Notes: generated by a model not told the origin, from the letters alone. DNA of 64,000 nt from Cucumis sativus (GCF_000004075.3 NC_026660.2:27345498-27409497); one strand, 5' to 3'; shown: positions 11,319 to 23,950, counted from the stretch's first letter. A program made the numbers and translations.

Positions 11319-12173
11319 TCAATCGCAACCATTCTTCACGATTTCCTTAGCGTCGATTAGCCTCCACATATACCAAGCTCCGATCGATCTGTAAGGCTTC
11401 CATTTCTCACAAAGTTTCTCCATCTCCGCCGGCTTCGGCAATTCCTTCAGTCCGTACAATCTCTGCACCCCTTTTCTCACTCCCAAATCCCCCACGGGCA
11501 GCACATCCGGCCGATGTAGGGTAAATATCATGAACATATGCACCGACCAAACGCCGATTCCCTTCACCGCCGTTAACGCCCTCAATAGAGTCTCGTCGTC
11601 CATCTCCAGAATAAATGAATTTGATAAACTCCCCTCTATGAATTTCGTTGCTAGATCATGGAGGTAACTTGCCTTCCTCCCCGAAACTCCGATTACTCGC
11701 AGCTGTTGCGGCGAGAGTCCGAGCACGGTGTCCGGCAGTACCGCCGCCTCTCCGCCGCATAGCGAGGCGAAGCGATTGTAGATCGCTTCGGCGGCCTTTG
11801 TGGCGAGTTGTTGGTAGAGGATGCTCTTCGTTAGTGCTAAGAACGGTGGATTGGACTTGAAATTGGGGGTTTCGCAAGAATCTAACAAACTTATTAGAAG
11901 AGGATCCGAACGGCGTAAATGATTGATCGCTGTAGAAATTTTATCTGAAGACGACAAGGATTTGACGGGATCGGCGAGGTTCGGGAATATTCGGGTCGGG
12001 TTATAACCGCCGGGAGCTGAAATTTGTGGTTTGGTCGGTTCTTGATTGGAGGAAATCTTCCGAACTTTTGTGGATGGGAAGGGAATCTTGGAGGAAGCCG
12101 AGGGAGAGAGAGGAACAGCGTCGGATGGAGACTCCAACTGAAAGAGGCATTTCCGGCGGATTCTTTTGGCCAT
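11319..12173 (-). CDS. HhH-GPD DNA glycosylase (3-methyladenine glycosylase, AlkA/MAG type), 284 aa
   Basis: An intronless 284-codon frame on the minus strand; its ATG at 12173 sits in a good context (GCCCATGGCC). Residues 1-65 are basic and Ser/Pro-rich with KRIRRK near the start, a plausible nuclear signal. Residues about 90-275 match the AlkA-type base-excision fold: SILYQQLATKAA, then the helix-hairpin-helix AVKGIGVWSVHMFMIF (202-217) and the GPD loop VLPVGDLGVRKG with the catalytic aspartate at residue 229. Such enzymes remove alkylated purines from DNA and leave an abasic site. The essential residues appear intact. From memory, a similar glycosylase (At3g50880) sits next to the HAN GATA gene in Arabidopsis, matching the neighbour here. 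Confidence 0.93.
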   Translation of the reverse strand: MAKRIRRKCLFQLESPSDAVPLSPSASSKIPFPSTKVRKISSNQEPTKPQISAPGGYNPTRIFPNLADPVKSLSSSDKISTAINHLRRSDPLLISLLDSCETPNFKSNPPFLALTKSILYQQLATKAAEAIYNRFASLCGGEAAVLPDTVLGLSPQQLRVIGVSGRKASYLHDLATKFIEGSLSNSFILEMDDETLLRALTAVKGIGVWSVHMFMIFTLHRPDVLPVGDLGVRKGVQRLYGLKELPKPAEMEKLCEKWKPYRSIGAWYMWRLIDAKEIVKNGCD

Positions 12174-14861
12174 GGGCGACGGTGAATGATTTGTGGGTAA
12201 AAAGGTAGGTTTTGAATCTTTGATTTTGGAAGAATGAAGTACAGATGTCGGGTCGTAATTGATTAAGATGAGATCGTCTACTCCGTCAGCAACTCAAAGC
12301 TTGCTATGCACGATTGGATTTTCAAGTTAATACTTATGATTTAATTCAGTCAAACGCCATCTTTTATCAACTTTGACTGCAGATATAAGATTTGCTTTTT
12401 AATGACTTAGGTGAATTACAATTTTTTCTTTCTATCATTATATTCTATTTAAATTTGTCCTTTCTAATATGTATAGAAGATTCATTTTTTAGATGGTTAG
12501 TAGTTAGTAACACTGGTAACAAAACAAAATCGCGTGTAGATTAAGGAACTAGAATAGTGAAAACAGTGGAATCTCTGTCTATGTCAAGAATAGACTACCA
12601 TTATCCTTGCCCATTATGTTTAGGGATTCCAATCCTTCTAAATATTTAATAAGAATATTGGGTTGCTCGACCTTGATTTGGGAGAATTGCGCACATAGTC
12701 AACCATCCCGATAACAAATCTTTATTAGAAGAGAAAGAGGAATAGGAATGAGGTAAAACCTATAAATAAATTAGGTCGATGCGTATATGTGATATAGGTA
12801 AGTCATAAGCTAGTATTCAACACTATTTCCTTCTTTCAATCCGTCAAAGTGGCTATGCCCTCCACTACACCAATATTCAACTTTCTTTTTGCTAGCAAGT
12901 TTTGTAAAGATAAAAAAACGTCTAGACTTTGTCAAAATTTGACATCAACAATAGGATATAATCATTATAGATAAAAACAATTAAGACCTTATTGATAGTT
13001 TAAAAAAATAGAGTCTACTACCACTAAAAATATGGAACATCTAACTTCGAGCTTGATAATACAAGCATTAAAAGAAAATCATGTCAAATATTTAATTGAA
13101 AAATTATACCATCAAAGTTATTTATTATTAAATTTTGACCACTAAATGTAGTGAGCCATGCACGAAATAGAAAACCAAGTTAATTAGTTTATATGTTGAC
13201 AAGATAACCATTTATTTACGTAGTAAACAAATTGAAAAATACTTGGAACATAAAATAACTTACTCCACAAATATTATAACTTAAAATAGTATATACCTTA
13301 AATATAAATTATTATAATGCTAATTATAAAATGATGCATTTTGAACTCATATTATCAGAGTTTATATACTATTACAACTCACTATTACACTCACTAAGGA
13401 AAGTAATTAACGACTACAGCCACAAACTCATTGCTTAAACCCAACATCTAAAAGTTTTAACTAGACTTTGAAACCTATTTTAAGCATCTAATTTTTAATT
13501 TTGTTAATTGATGCCTTGTAAATTTATTAAAGAAACTATCATGAATGAAGTAAGAAATTAAAATATGGTCAATATTCTTTTCCTTAAATGGAAGTATTTA
13601 TTCCCTTTCCAGTTGGTGTGGGAGTATGCACTCTGTGTACACAAATTCCCACCAAAATGAGACTTATTTTCTTTTTCTTTCTCTTTTTTCCCAGTGATTT
13701 TAAATCTTTGGTTGGACAATGGTCAATTGATTCACTTTTAGAATGATGATTGGCTGTGCCACTATCCTTATATATCCATCCTATAATAATTCCTATCAAA
13801 CTTACAAGATTCTCATGATCATCATCTCATATAGTGAATAGACAACATATTCAATGTGAAAAAAGTGGTTTCATATATCTTCCCCATTCAACTACCTATC
13901 AAGGAACATTTGACATCATCATACTTGAAGACAAGAATTTTGGAATGAATGGAGAGAGTCGGAGCCACCTATACCATATAAAACCCCACAACTTTTTCTC
14001 CCTATCCTATGTTGTAGGGTTAGGCAATTATTTCCAAAGATTATTCAAAGTACAAAAAGAAACATATATATTCATTCTTTTATTTTTAATCTTGAACATT
14101 TCTCAACTGTTCAAGAAATCAAATATCTTTACCATTTAGGTGCATATGTGATGTAGACAATGTTTAGATGTAGAAGATGATCCATATTTCAAATCTAGCA
14201 CAGGTCCACTAGGCAAGCCCAATACAGACAAGATAGACTTGTTAAATCAAGTTACTATTAGATGACTTGGAAAAAAATATGAATATTGAAAATATACAAT
14301 TAAACTAATGGAGATGGACAGACACTCTTAACGAAGAAGAAAACATGCAAGGAAGAAGAGAAGCAAATTGAACCGTACTATTCCATTGGGAATGAAGAAA
14401 GACAAAGTAAGAGAGAGAAAGAAAAAGAGATGACAAATATATATATAAAATTTTAATATTTCGATTTTCACAAACATTAACGTATAATGGAAAAATAAGT
14501 AGCAGCCAAAAAATTCTGAAAGGGTAAAAGAAAAAAAAAGAGAGAAAATTTAAAAAAAAAAAAAGAAGAAAGAAAGAAAAATTGATGAAGGTGGATTCTT
14601 TAGAGGAGACAGTATTTCCATAAAACCGTCTCACCATCTTTTAAAAATCCTTCAACAACATTATAATGCTTCCTTTCTTTCTCTTTTTCTCTTCTTCTTC
14701 TTCTTTTTTTCTTTTCTCCCCAGTATAAAAAGAAAAGTAAATATTAATAACAAATTAAAAGAAAAAAAGAAAAAAAAAACTCTCCCACATCTCTTCCCAT
14801 TGCCAAAAAAAAAAAAAAAACTTTTTTTTTTCTTTCCTTTTTTCTCGTGGGATGATAATTT
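12174..14861. other. AT-rich intergenic region between glycosylase promoter and GATA gene 3' end
   Basis: The right part of this 2.7-kb spacer is the 3' flank of the GATA gene, the left part the promoter of the glycosylase. No coding region could be supported. Poly-purine/pyrimidine tracts occur at 14400-14840. A small imperfect hairpin (ttggtgtggga ... ttcccaccaa) lies at 13612-13656. Open frames at 13584-13799, 13834-14139 and 14305-14637 have low-complexity or AT-driven composition. Confidence 0.6.
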
Positions 14862-15593
14862 TCAACTTGTGAAATCATAATAAAGCTGAGGTTGCTCTGT
14901 ATCATTGAGACTCCATGTTAGAAAAGCGACGCTTGGATTGAGTTCATTGGCAATACCATGTGAGAATCTCGGTGCTTTTTGGCTATGAGAATGATGCTGT
15001 AGCCATGAACTCGCTTGTTGCCCTGAACTTGCTGCTTTTCTTTCTTCCTTCTTGTATCTAATCCCACACGCATTGCACAACGACTGCAATTTAAATTTAT
15101 CACAACCCATCAGCTTTAATTCATGGACAGAACAAAATTTGAAGAAAAAAATGATAGAAATTTAAATTACCTTAGGGCCGCTAGGTCCGTTACGCCAGAG
15201 AGGGGTAGTGGTAGTGTCACAATTAGCACAGTGACGAGCGAACATTTGGTCACCATTATTGGCATTAGATTTATCACTGCCAATATTAGCGCTGCTGCGG
15301 CGGGTGGTTTTGGAGGAATGAGGATGTTTGGTACGAGGTAAATCCCAAGTAAAATTAGAAGCAGAGTGTTGTTCTTCACGGCGTTTCTCGTCGTACTCAG
15401 TCATACGAGTAGAGGGCGTTCCGAGAGAGAGTGTACAATCAACTGGAGAGGAAGATTCGAAAGAGTAATGTTCGGTTTCGTAGTAATTATTGTAGGAGGG
15501 CATAGAGAAGTAAGTGCCCTGTTGCCCGTAAAATCCATTACAAGAACACTCTCCTGCAGAGTAACATTGGTAGCTACCACAACGTTGCATCAT
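14862..15593 (-). CDS. HAN: GATA zinc-finger transcription factor, HANABA TARANU (HAN/GATA18-20) subfamily, 214 aa
   Basis: Two exons, 15171-15593 and 14862-15083, give 214 codons. The class-B plant GATA finger is C-X2-C-X18-C-X2-C (CANC...CNACGIRYKKEER, residues 122-147), split by the intron between PK and SLC as in other GATA genes. Outside the finger the protein shares HAN-subfamily signatures: an MMQ start, VDCTLSLGTPSTR (the HAN domain) and a C-terminal FLTW-L...YDFTS resembling FLSW-L...HDFTR. HAN proteins set boundaries between meristem and organs in flowers, shoots and embryos. An upstream in-frame start (15617) would add eight residues; 15593 is preferred because MMQ matches HAN. The Arabidopsis paralogue expected from gene order is GATA20 (HAN-LIKE1). 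Confidence 0.93.
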
Positions 15594-15718
15594 TGTTTGT
15601 GGTGAAATACAGAACAAAGGGGTTTGTTTTTGTGTGTGTGTTTGTGTTTTGGATTTGGGTAGAAAAAACAGAGGAGTGGGAGTAGAAAATAATGAAGAAA
15701 TGGGAGAAAGTGGGAGGT

Positions 15719-15726
15719 AATTTATA
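15719..15726 (-). promoter_or_regulatory. TATA box of the HAN-like GATA gene
   Basis: Minus-strand TATAAATT lies 126 bp upstream of the ATG at 15593. It is followed by a pyrimidine- and CA-rich leader with no ATG in the following 100 bases. This geometry puts transcription start near 15690. Confidence 0.6.
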
Positions 15727-17188
15727 AGGAGAGGAAGAGGAAAGACAGGTCAGCAAGGAAGAAAAAAAAAGAGAAGAGTCCACGTTGTCGGAATGAAGAA
15801 TATACGGAGTACTTTGTTTTAATTCAAAGACAAGGTGGGGTCGACATTCATGTTCGGGAGAGAGAAAAAGAAATGATAATGAAAACGATGTCTGAATTGT
15901 CTGGTCTTGTCAGTTTGATTCAGTCAATGTGATTGTAGGGTTGGAATAAAGCCTTTTGTGTGTGACTGATTCTTTTTATTATTGCCCAAAAACCAAACTC
16001 TACTCTGTTTTTAATGTTTTTCTTTTCTTCTCTTCTCTTCTTCTAATCACTATTCTGTTTATATATACATAAGTAGGTCCAAATTCAAAAACTAGATTAG
16101 TAACATCTAAATCAATGGACATAATCTCGTGTGACATTCATTTTGAATGAGATTTTATATTGGGAAATGTGATTGATGTTGTTGTATTAATTAAGTAATA
16201 TTAAAAAAATGGTGGGAATTAAGCAATTGGTAGGTCAAAAGTGAAAGGGATGTGGGGAGAGGAACAGTCTTCAATAGATCTTGTTCGTTCTCCGATCACG
16301 AGGCTGAAAATATAATGAAAGAGTCAAACTAAAATATTAATATTATTCATTAATGTTTTTCTTGATTTATTAAAAATCTGAGCCTCTTTTCAATTTTTCC
16401 AACATTTTTTCTGATGTTCATCCATCTTGATTTGATCTCAGTTTCATTTTATTGGACCAAACATCCATTTGAACTTTATAGATTCTAAAACCACATTTGA
16501 TGCTGTAAAATATCATCTAAAATCAAGGAGTAGTTGGTCTGAATAGTTTTTGTAATGCAAAGTTTTGATGAACATCCCCTTGAAGAAGAAGAAACGTTGG
16601 AAAAGAAAGAAGAAAATGAAATAGAAGGAGAAGGAGAAGGCTTTTATCACGTGCTTTTTCTTGATAGAGGGGATTCTTAACGTTTGGAATAGAACAAGAG
16701 AAAAAGAGGAAGGAGAGATGCGATACTTAGGGAGATACTGAGGCAATGATCAAATCAAAGCAAAGGACTGTGTTTTTAGTGTGTCGTAATATTTAGGTTT
16801 TTGTGGGTGTGTGCAAAAAAAATAGATTCTGAGTCAAAGATACAAACTCGAAAAAAGAAAAAGTGTTGGAAACATATATAATTACAACTGAAAGTAAAAT
16901 GGGAAAATATTTATTATATATATATAAAACAGAGGGTAGCTTAAAAAACTGTGAAGGAAGGGGAGAAAAAAGGAAAGAGAAAAATAAACGAGCCAATCCA
17001 ATACATAAAATGATGAATCATGATAGCCAACCCCGACCAAACTCCTCTTCTGAAAACACGGACCCCACAAACACATTTAAAAGAAAAATAGAGAAACAAA
17101 ATGGAAAGATATATATATAATCAGATCGTCTTGAGATTGATGATGTGCTCTATTCTCTTCTCTACCAAAAAAGAGATTCTCTCACACA

Positions 17189-17282
17189 CTCTCTCTCTCT
17201 CTCTCTCTCTCTACATATATATATATATGTGTGTGTGTGTATATATATTCTGTTTGCTTTTTTTTTTTTTTTGGGGGGGGGG
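17189..17282. repeat. Compound microsatellite (CT)12-(AT)n-(GT)n-(AT)n-(T)n-(G)10
   Basis: Consecutive simple repeats: CT at 17189-17212, AT at about 17215-17228, GT at 17228-17240, AT to 17249, then a T tract and a run of ten G at 17273-17282. It is likely to be length-polymorphic. Confidence 0.95.
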
Positions 17283-19699
17283 AGGGTTTAATAATAAGAG
17301 TAGGAGAGAACAAAGTATTATGATTAAACGCCACATACCATAAAAAGTGCCACATTATCTGAAACTTACGTGGCCGACTTCTTCCATATATGAAATACTT
17401 TTTTGTACTCTTATTCTAATTTATATTATTGCTTTGTCGGTACCACACAAATGTGAATGTATCAACACTTCCTCTCCTCACAACTCCCACTTTTGTATAT
17501 GCAAAATGAGTTATGTATTATATCATTTTTTACTTCTTACAATTTTTAGATGGAATAGGTATAAATATAGTAATTCTATTATAAAAATATTTAAATATAT
17601 AACACATTTTTTTAAAAAAATCTAACAAAAAAAATCAAAATTAGTTCATTTGTAAAGATCATTTAGTTTTGAAATGCAATCAATAGCAATCTTACCATTT
17701 GATGGTTTCTCTACTTCTTTAATGTTTTTTGTACTTTGATAATAAATTGAAGATTAAATTATTAGTCTTGTCATTAAACTGTAAAATTTATGTCTAAAAC
17801 TAATCATAAATTTATTTTAATAACAATAATGATCTATTAGATATAAGTTTTAATTGTTTGTTAAATATAAATTTTTACTTTTAGTTTTATAATTTATCAA
17901 ATTCAATAAACCATTATTTAGAAAAAAGATAAAACTAAAAAACTAATAAATTTAAAAGTTCATATATATACCGAATTAACAACCTCAATTTCTATACACT
18001 AAATTTATAATTTAATCTAAATTAAAAGAGTTAGTAATGGTTTGCGAATCCGCTCTTAGTCCATTGTGTTTTGAAGTATAATATATTTTGAATGTGCATG
18101 TGTTTAACACTAAATATAGCAAAATTAGCAAGATAATCTCTATAACTGACAAACTAAAAAAAATAGACTTAAGTTTATCTCTTTTAAATCGTGTTATACT
18201 CCGTTTGTTGGCTATACATGAAAGTTTAATTTTTTTTAGCAATGTATATGTGTTTTTTTCAGTACATTTGTACCTCAAATAATATTATTTCTTCCAAAAA
18301 TCGAGGGAAAAAACAAAAGAAGAAATGGATAATGAAGAATTTATGGGCGCCCAATTGATTATAAGAGCTACTTTTTTGTTTTAATTTTTAAATATTTTGG
18401 AGGGGACAAGAGAGATTGATGTTGATGGTTCCCACTAACAACATTTATGGGGTGGTAATATTTTATTATATTAAACCAAATCATAAAAACTATACAAAAT
18501 TTATTGAAATACCAACTCAAAGAACCAAATTATTATTATTGCATGCCAAGAAAAGAATTAAAAAAGAGTTCTTGAAGTTGAAGATTAATATTTCCAACGC
18601 AGTAAAGGGGGACAATATACACACACATAGATTTTATTAAATATATAATCAAATGAAATGGGGCACGTGGAGTGTATTGCATGCATGCAAAAAACGACAC
18701 TAAAATTAATCACAAGATCCATGTAGTAGAGGAATCAATGATGATGAAAATCCAAATGGGGAATACAAAAACACACATCCAATATCTCTACTAAATTATA
18801 ATTCCACGATATCATTTCATTAATTCCCTTTTAAATTTAAAGTTATATTTGTTAATTTCAAGTATCAAATCCAAATAATTATATGAATAACTATTTTTAA
18901 TTGTTATGCATAAATCTTCCCCATAAAACATACAGTAAATTTCTTTAAACACACCAAATAATCTTGCTAAATTTTTGTTAGAAGTAGAAAATTCCATCAT
19001 CTATATATTTCCACAACTTTTGTATTAAAAACATCTCATATAATATAAAAATATTGAGATTGTTGAATAAATAACAAGTTAATGCGTTAATAAATACATA
19101 TAGTTTTCATTTTCTATTTCTTTTTTTATATATATAAATTATATGATAATTTTATTAACTTGAATGGAAAAAAATAGTCGCGGATAACTAAAAATGAATC
19201 TAAATTGAATTCACTTACAATAATTGAAGATTTGAATTTACAACTACTAAACTCTAAACTCAAGTGGTATATATAAACATTGAAAAAACAGTATAAGTTT
19301 GAAAAAAGAAATTATGAGTAAATATAAGGAGGAGAGGGAGTTGAAAGAAAAATGTTTAAAATTTTGGTATCAATAGATAAATAGAGATATATAGAAAAGA
19401 ATATTTAAAATATTTGAGGCTGTTTAGGAAAAACACAAAGAAAGAAAGTATATGTTAGTTAGAATATGAAAGACGATATAATGTTGATGATTTTGAATAA
19501 ATTGGGTTGATTTGATGATAATAATGAAGAAGAAAAAGAGTATGTGAAGTTATTGATTATAAGTGGACGTAAGATGGTAAAAAAAAAAAGAGAAAAAAAG
19601 AATGAAAATGAATGGTAGAGAAGTGGACAAAAAATGAGTAATATTAAAAAAGGGGAAGGAAGACGATATTCTATGTTCCTCAAAAGCAACAAAAAATAC

Positions 19700-20270
19700 A
19701 ACTGGGAATGTCTGTAGGAAGCTTTGTTAGTTGGGCCTGCTGGTGGCTTCGGGGCGATTCTGCCGTACGTTGACTGGATCTTCTTTTTCCCCACTTATCT
19801 TAAAGTAATAACAACCAAACCCACACTCATCCATTATTATCATTTTTATTTTCTCCTTATATCATTTTTATTCTTCAAAATACTATTTTCTATTTTTTTA
19901 TTATTTTATTACATTCAAATTCTTTCTTCTTCTTCTTAATTATTGTCACCGTCACCTAAATCAATTTGAATATAAATTAAATTCAACATCCATTAAAAGT
20001 ACAATGTAGTGTTGTGATTATATATAGAGTTTCATATATATATTTATTAAGTTTTCTAGTCCAAAAAGAAAAAGCAAAAACAACAACAATAATAGTAATA
20101 AAAAAGAAAATAATAATAGGGAAAGAGAAGAGAATGAGTTTGAAAAGGGTGTTTGTAGGTATAACCCCGAACAAGCCGCCTGCCAAAGTTATATCCAATT
20201 TTTGTCGTCACTCTCATTTTCCATTCCCTTCTTCCAAGGGGTCTCTCTCTCTCCCTCTCTTGCAAATTAG
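19700..20270. other. Pair of inverted GC-richer islands with related short reading frames
   Basis: Two GC-richer islands lie 0.4 kb apart in opposite orientation. The minus strand at about 19700-19790 can encode ...IAPKPPAGPTNKASYRHS; the plus strand at about 20134-20225 can encode ...ITPNKPPAKVISNFCRHS. The shared KPPA and RHS use different codons for the same residues (AAG-CCA-CCA-GCA versus AAG-CCG-CCT-GCC; AGA-CAT-TCC versus CGT-CAC-TCT). Neither frame has a convincing signal peptide or full-length gene structure, so a function cannot be assigned. A folded non-coding transcript is an alternative. Confidence 0.3.
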
Positions 20271-20372
20271 AAATACAACCTCTTCTCGCATATTGCCTCT
20301 TTGGGTAGTTCTAGATTTGGATAAACTTGTTATGCGCTTTCATATTTCTTTAACTACCATCTATTTGTTCAT

Positions 20373-20442
20373 GATCGTTATTATATTTAATTAATAACAT
20401 ATGTTTTGATCGTTATTATATTTAATTAATAACATATGTTTT
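20373..20442. repeat. Perfect 35-bp tandem duplication
   Basis: Two adjacent identical units (20373-20407, 20408-20442) beginning gatcgttattatatttaatt. Confidence 0.92.
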
Positions 20443-20541
20443 GAAATTTTCTAAACCTCGTTACAAATAATCTTGATCCGTAAAAATTGAATAATTGTTT
20501 TAGCTATTAGAGCTTGATTATATACATATATATTTGACGTT

Positions 20542-20652
20542 GGAGAAGTGGAAGTTGTTAACTATATAGTATTTGTAATTGTTTGATCTTAATTGGTGGA
20601 GAAGTGGAAGTTGTTAACTATATAGTATTTGTAATTGTTTGGTCTTAATTGG
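20542..20652. repeat. Near-perfect 56-bp tandem duplication
   Basis: Units start at 20542 and 20598 with ggagaagtggaagttgttaa. They differ by a single base (tttgatctt versus tttggtctt) before the second copy ends near 20652. It lies only 100 bp from another tandem duplication. Confidence 0.92.
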
Positions 20653-20898
20653 ATGTACACCTGACAACCAAAATTAGTTAACTTCTTATATTGTATACAT
20701 AATTTTTTAAATTAATTAATTTTCTAAATCATACTCCTCAAAATTTAATGGTATTTGAATATACAACTCATTATTTAAAAGAACTAAAGGTTTTTTTTTC
20801 TCTTCTTAATATTTTTGTTTCCTCTTTCTTACAATCATACGTGGGTTCTATATATGGTTAATAGATAAGATTGTTTTTTTCGGAGACTTTTATTATTA

Positions 20899-21113
20899 GG
20901 GGTAGTTGCAAATTTAACAATTAAATTAAAAATAATTAAATATTTAGCAGTATTTTAAAAAGATTACAAACATAGCAAAATTTGTCAAATTTTATCAATG
21001 ATAGAGTCTATCACTAATAAACCATGTTATAAAAATTGGTCTATCACCGATAGACCATACGAGTCTATCAACGATAGTTTTGCTACAATTGCAATTTTTT
21101 TAAACGTTGTTAT
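20899..21113. repeat. Interspersed AT-rich repeat with 'tctatca..gatagac' segments
   Basis: The stretch alternates 'gcaaatttaacaatt' and 'catagcaaaatttgtcaaat' with 'gatagagtctatcac', 'tctatcaccgatagacc' and 'gagtctatcaacgatag', and ends in 'gctacaattgcaa'. The internal segments are short imperfect palindromes (tctatc/gatag). I recognise this style as a very common dispersed repeat of cucurbit genomes. No coding capacity is seen. The class (MITE-like or other non-autonomous element) cannot be decided here. Confidence 0.55.
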
Positions 21114-22639
21114 ATCCTTAAGTATTATTTCTCAAACGATCATCAATTACAATTACCCTTATTATTATAATGTTGAACATTGTACTTGGTTGAATTTAAA
21201 TATTTTGGTATCTAGTTTAAGTTGGAATTTAACCAAAAAAAAAGTACTATAATAATAAATAATTATCATTATTATAGTTTGATTTATGATTTTAAAACAC
21301 AATAATGGAATATTTTGTTTAACTAATTTTTTTTAGCACTTATTCTTTGTTAATTATTAACAAAGTCTTCAAATTTAAACACATACAAATAGGATGTATA
21401 GTAGACTAAGTTGAGTACTCAAATTTGATGTTTAGCATAAGGATTAATTCTGTAAGCGTTTGTGGAAGGATTGTGTAAACATAAACTTGTACTATTACAA
21501 TATATTCACTTATGTGGCATGTAAATTATAAACGAAGCAATTAGGTACTACAATTTATGTGTGTATATGTAGTCAGTGATAACATTGACTGAAGTACAAG
21601 TATAAAACTAGAAAGAAAAATGTTACAAATTGTAGTAGAAATATGCCTTTTTTTTGTGTGATGTGATGATTTGATTAAGGCCTGATTTATAGTCTTTTAG
21701 GGATGGGGTGTTTTTATAGGATAGGGAGCAATCATATTAATGGTTTTGAGTTGCTTAATATTCAAGTAATGTGTTCTCCAAGATTTTGAAGGGTAAAAGA
21801 AAAATGCTAAGATCTATGGGCTTTTTTGACTATGACTTGAATCCAAAGAGTACCTTATTGCTAAGATCCTCACATCTTTTCTCCTCTTTATTTAGTTTTC
21901 TCAAGGAACCCTTAAAACATTGATTTGATTACATTAACAAATAATTTTTTTCTACATATTTGTGTCCTTTTCTCTTCTGGTTGGTTTTGTCTTGTCTTAC
22001 ATTTCAATTGGAGTTAGATTGAGTTATTTTCAAACATTTTTCAATTAGTTAAAGTTTATGACCTATTAGCTAGACACTTTTTGAAAATTTTGATACCATG
22101 TAGACTAGGTACAAATCTAAAGTTCATACATGAAAATTATAATTTAATCAAGTATTAAAAAGTGAGAAAGATACTCTTTTTTTTGTTCTGATGTTTTGGA
22201 TCTAGTTTTTATTTGGATTGTATGTTTCAAAATGTTAACAAATTTTGTCTTTAAATTTGAGTTAACTTAGTCGTTAAGTTTTAAAATATTACAAGTAATC
22301 TCTTTCTCTACCTCTCTTCCTCTTTTTGTTTGGTGTTTATCATTGTGTTTCTCACCACAATAAATGTGGTATTTGAACTTTAATTTTGACATTTTTAATA
22401 TATTCTATATCGATAGATTCCAAAGGAGAGTTTTTCTTCTACCATATTGATAGACTTAAAACAAAATGCAAAACATATTTTAAATGTATTGAAGTTTTAA
22501 AACTTCAAAAATATTTGAAATGAGTATAGTCGTTGATCATATACCAAGAATAAGAGTTTTTTTTTAAAAAAAAAACTTGAAGGGTACCTTTTTAAAAAAT
22601 CACTAACAAATTTCATCTAAATTAATATTGTTTTTAAAA

Positions 22640-22835
22640 AAAAGTTGTCAAAATTAAAAAATTTGACAAAATATTTACAAGTTATAACACATATTCTATC
22701 AATAACAAACATTTGATAATTTAATAGTCAATAATATTTTATGATAGAAGGATTTCACCGACTACCATAAATAAAATCAAAATTTTTTGCTATAACTTAT
22801 AAATATTTTAATTTATTTTGCTATTTTCAAAATGT
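22640..22835. repeat. Degenerate copy of the AT-rich interspersed repeat
   Basis: It contains 'gacaaaatatttacaagtta', 'attctatcaataacaaaca', 'tatgatagaagg' and 'ttaatttattttgctatttt'. These look like decayed versions of the segments at 20.9-21.1 kb. Further fragments ending in the same 'ttaatttatttt.ctatttt' occur near 29310 and 29830-29885. Confidence 0.4.
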
Positions 22836-23040
22836 TTATTTTTTAAACTAAACCGTATTTTTTATTTTTTTTTGATAATTTTAAAAGTTCAAGTGTATTT
22901 TTTGACCCAAAAGTATATATATATATTTGGTTGACACCCATGAGGCAAAGGAAGAGGGTTGAACATAAGAGGGCAGTGTAAAGTATAAAGGAGTGCGGCC
23001 CAAGATAGTGGTGGGTAAAAATGGAGGTGGCCCAAATAAG

Positions 23041-23078
23041 AAATGTGGGAGAAATGTGGGAGAAATGTGGGAGAAATG
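23041..23078. repeat. 11-bp tandem repeat (aaatgtgggag), 3.5 copies
   Basis: Units start at 23041, 23052 and 23063, followed by a partial fourth. They lie in a locally GC-richer island (22.95-23.25 kb). Confidence 0.9.
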
Positions 23079-23950
23079 AGGGCAGGGGGAAATAGTGAAA
23101 AGAGGGGATTGAAGTGTCGGCTGGGATTCCGCAGTAGGTGATATGAACACGTGTGTAATTAGTAGTGGGCGCATAAGGAACCAATTTTGTCGGGGAGGGA
23201 GAGAAAGTGGAAAGAGAGAGAAGAGAAGGGTGGCCTCACAACTGACATCTAAGTACGAAACCCACAATGAAAATGCCAATATTTTGTGGTTTATCGTCAC
23301 CCACAAAGCAAATACGACAAACTTAATATTTCAAAACCAAAAATATATAATTTATTATACTTCATTTACTTCATTTTTTTTGTAATTAAATTAAAATAGG
23401 AATGCACCATATATTTAGAAATATTTTGGTTATGTATTTGAAAACAAATGTATGTAGAGATGGTGAATGATTTTGATTGGTTGGTTCACTAAGGGATGTG
23501 TGTGTGTGTGTGTGTTTGTTTGTGGAGGTTCCACTCTCTTCATACGGCATTTAACAAATCTCTTTTCCAATTTCATCCCAATCATCATTTCAATTATGCT
23601 TTCACTCTATTTCTTAGCCTAACGACAAAATATAATAATTTCAAAATTACTCTTATAATGTGTTATAATGCGTTTTAGACTGCATTTTCAAACGTTTAAT
23701 TTAAAAAGTAAGTTGTTTAAAAAAAAAATTTAAGTATTCGAAACCTTTTAAAATTATATTTTAAACAATTTTCAGAAAAAAAATTAAACAAAAACAATCT
23801 CTTTCTCTTTATTATAGGGATGGGATAGAGATACTTTAAATTTTGGGTTGGATTGATTTTTTTTTCTTTGGTTGAGGTTTGAAAAATTCAATTAAACTTG
23901 AATTAATTATATAATATATATTTATATTAAGTTTTATAACATGATGTTTG

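Noticed and set aside
13612-13656. Short hairpin (ttggtgtggga / ttcccaccaa) as a microRNA precursor
   Set aside because: The stem is only about 10 bp with a bulge. It matches no microRNA family I know and lacks a 21-nt duplex.
16508-17130. Minus-strand frames with Phe/Leu-rich sequences as membrane proteins
   Set aside because: They arise from T-rich and CT-rich simple sequence and have no start context or conservation signal visible.
22843-23306. Overlapping minus-strand frames of 113 and 141 codons
   Set aside because: They overlap each other in different registers. Their His/Pro/Ser/Phe-rich content comes from the GGGAGAAATGT tandem repeat and AT-rich DNA, with no family signature.
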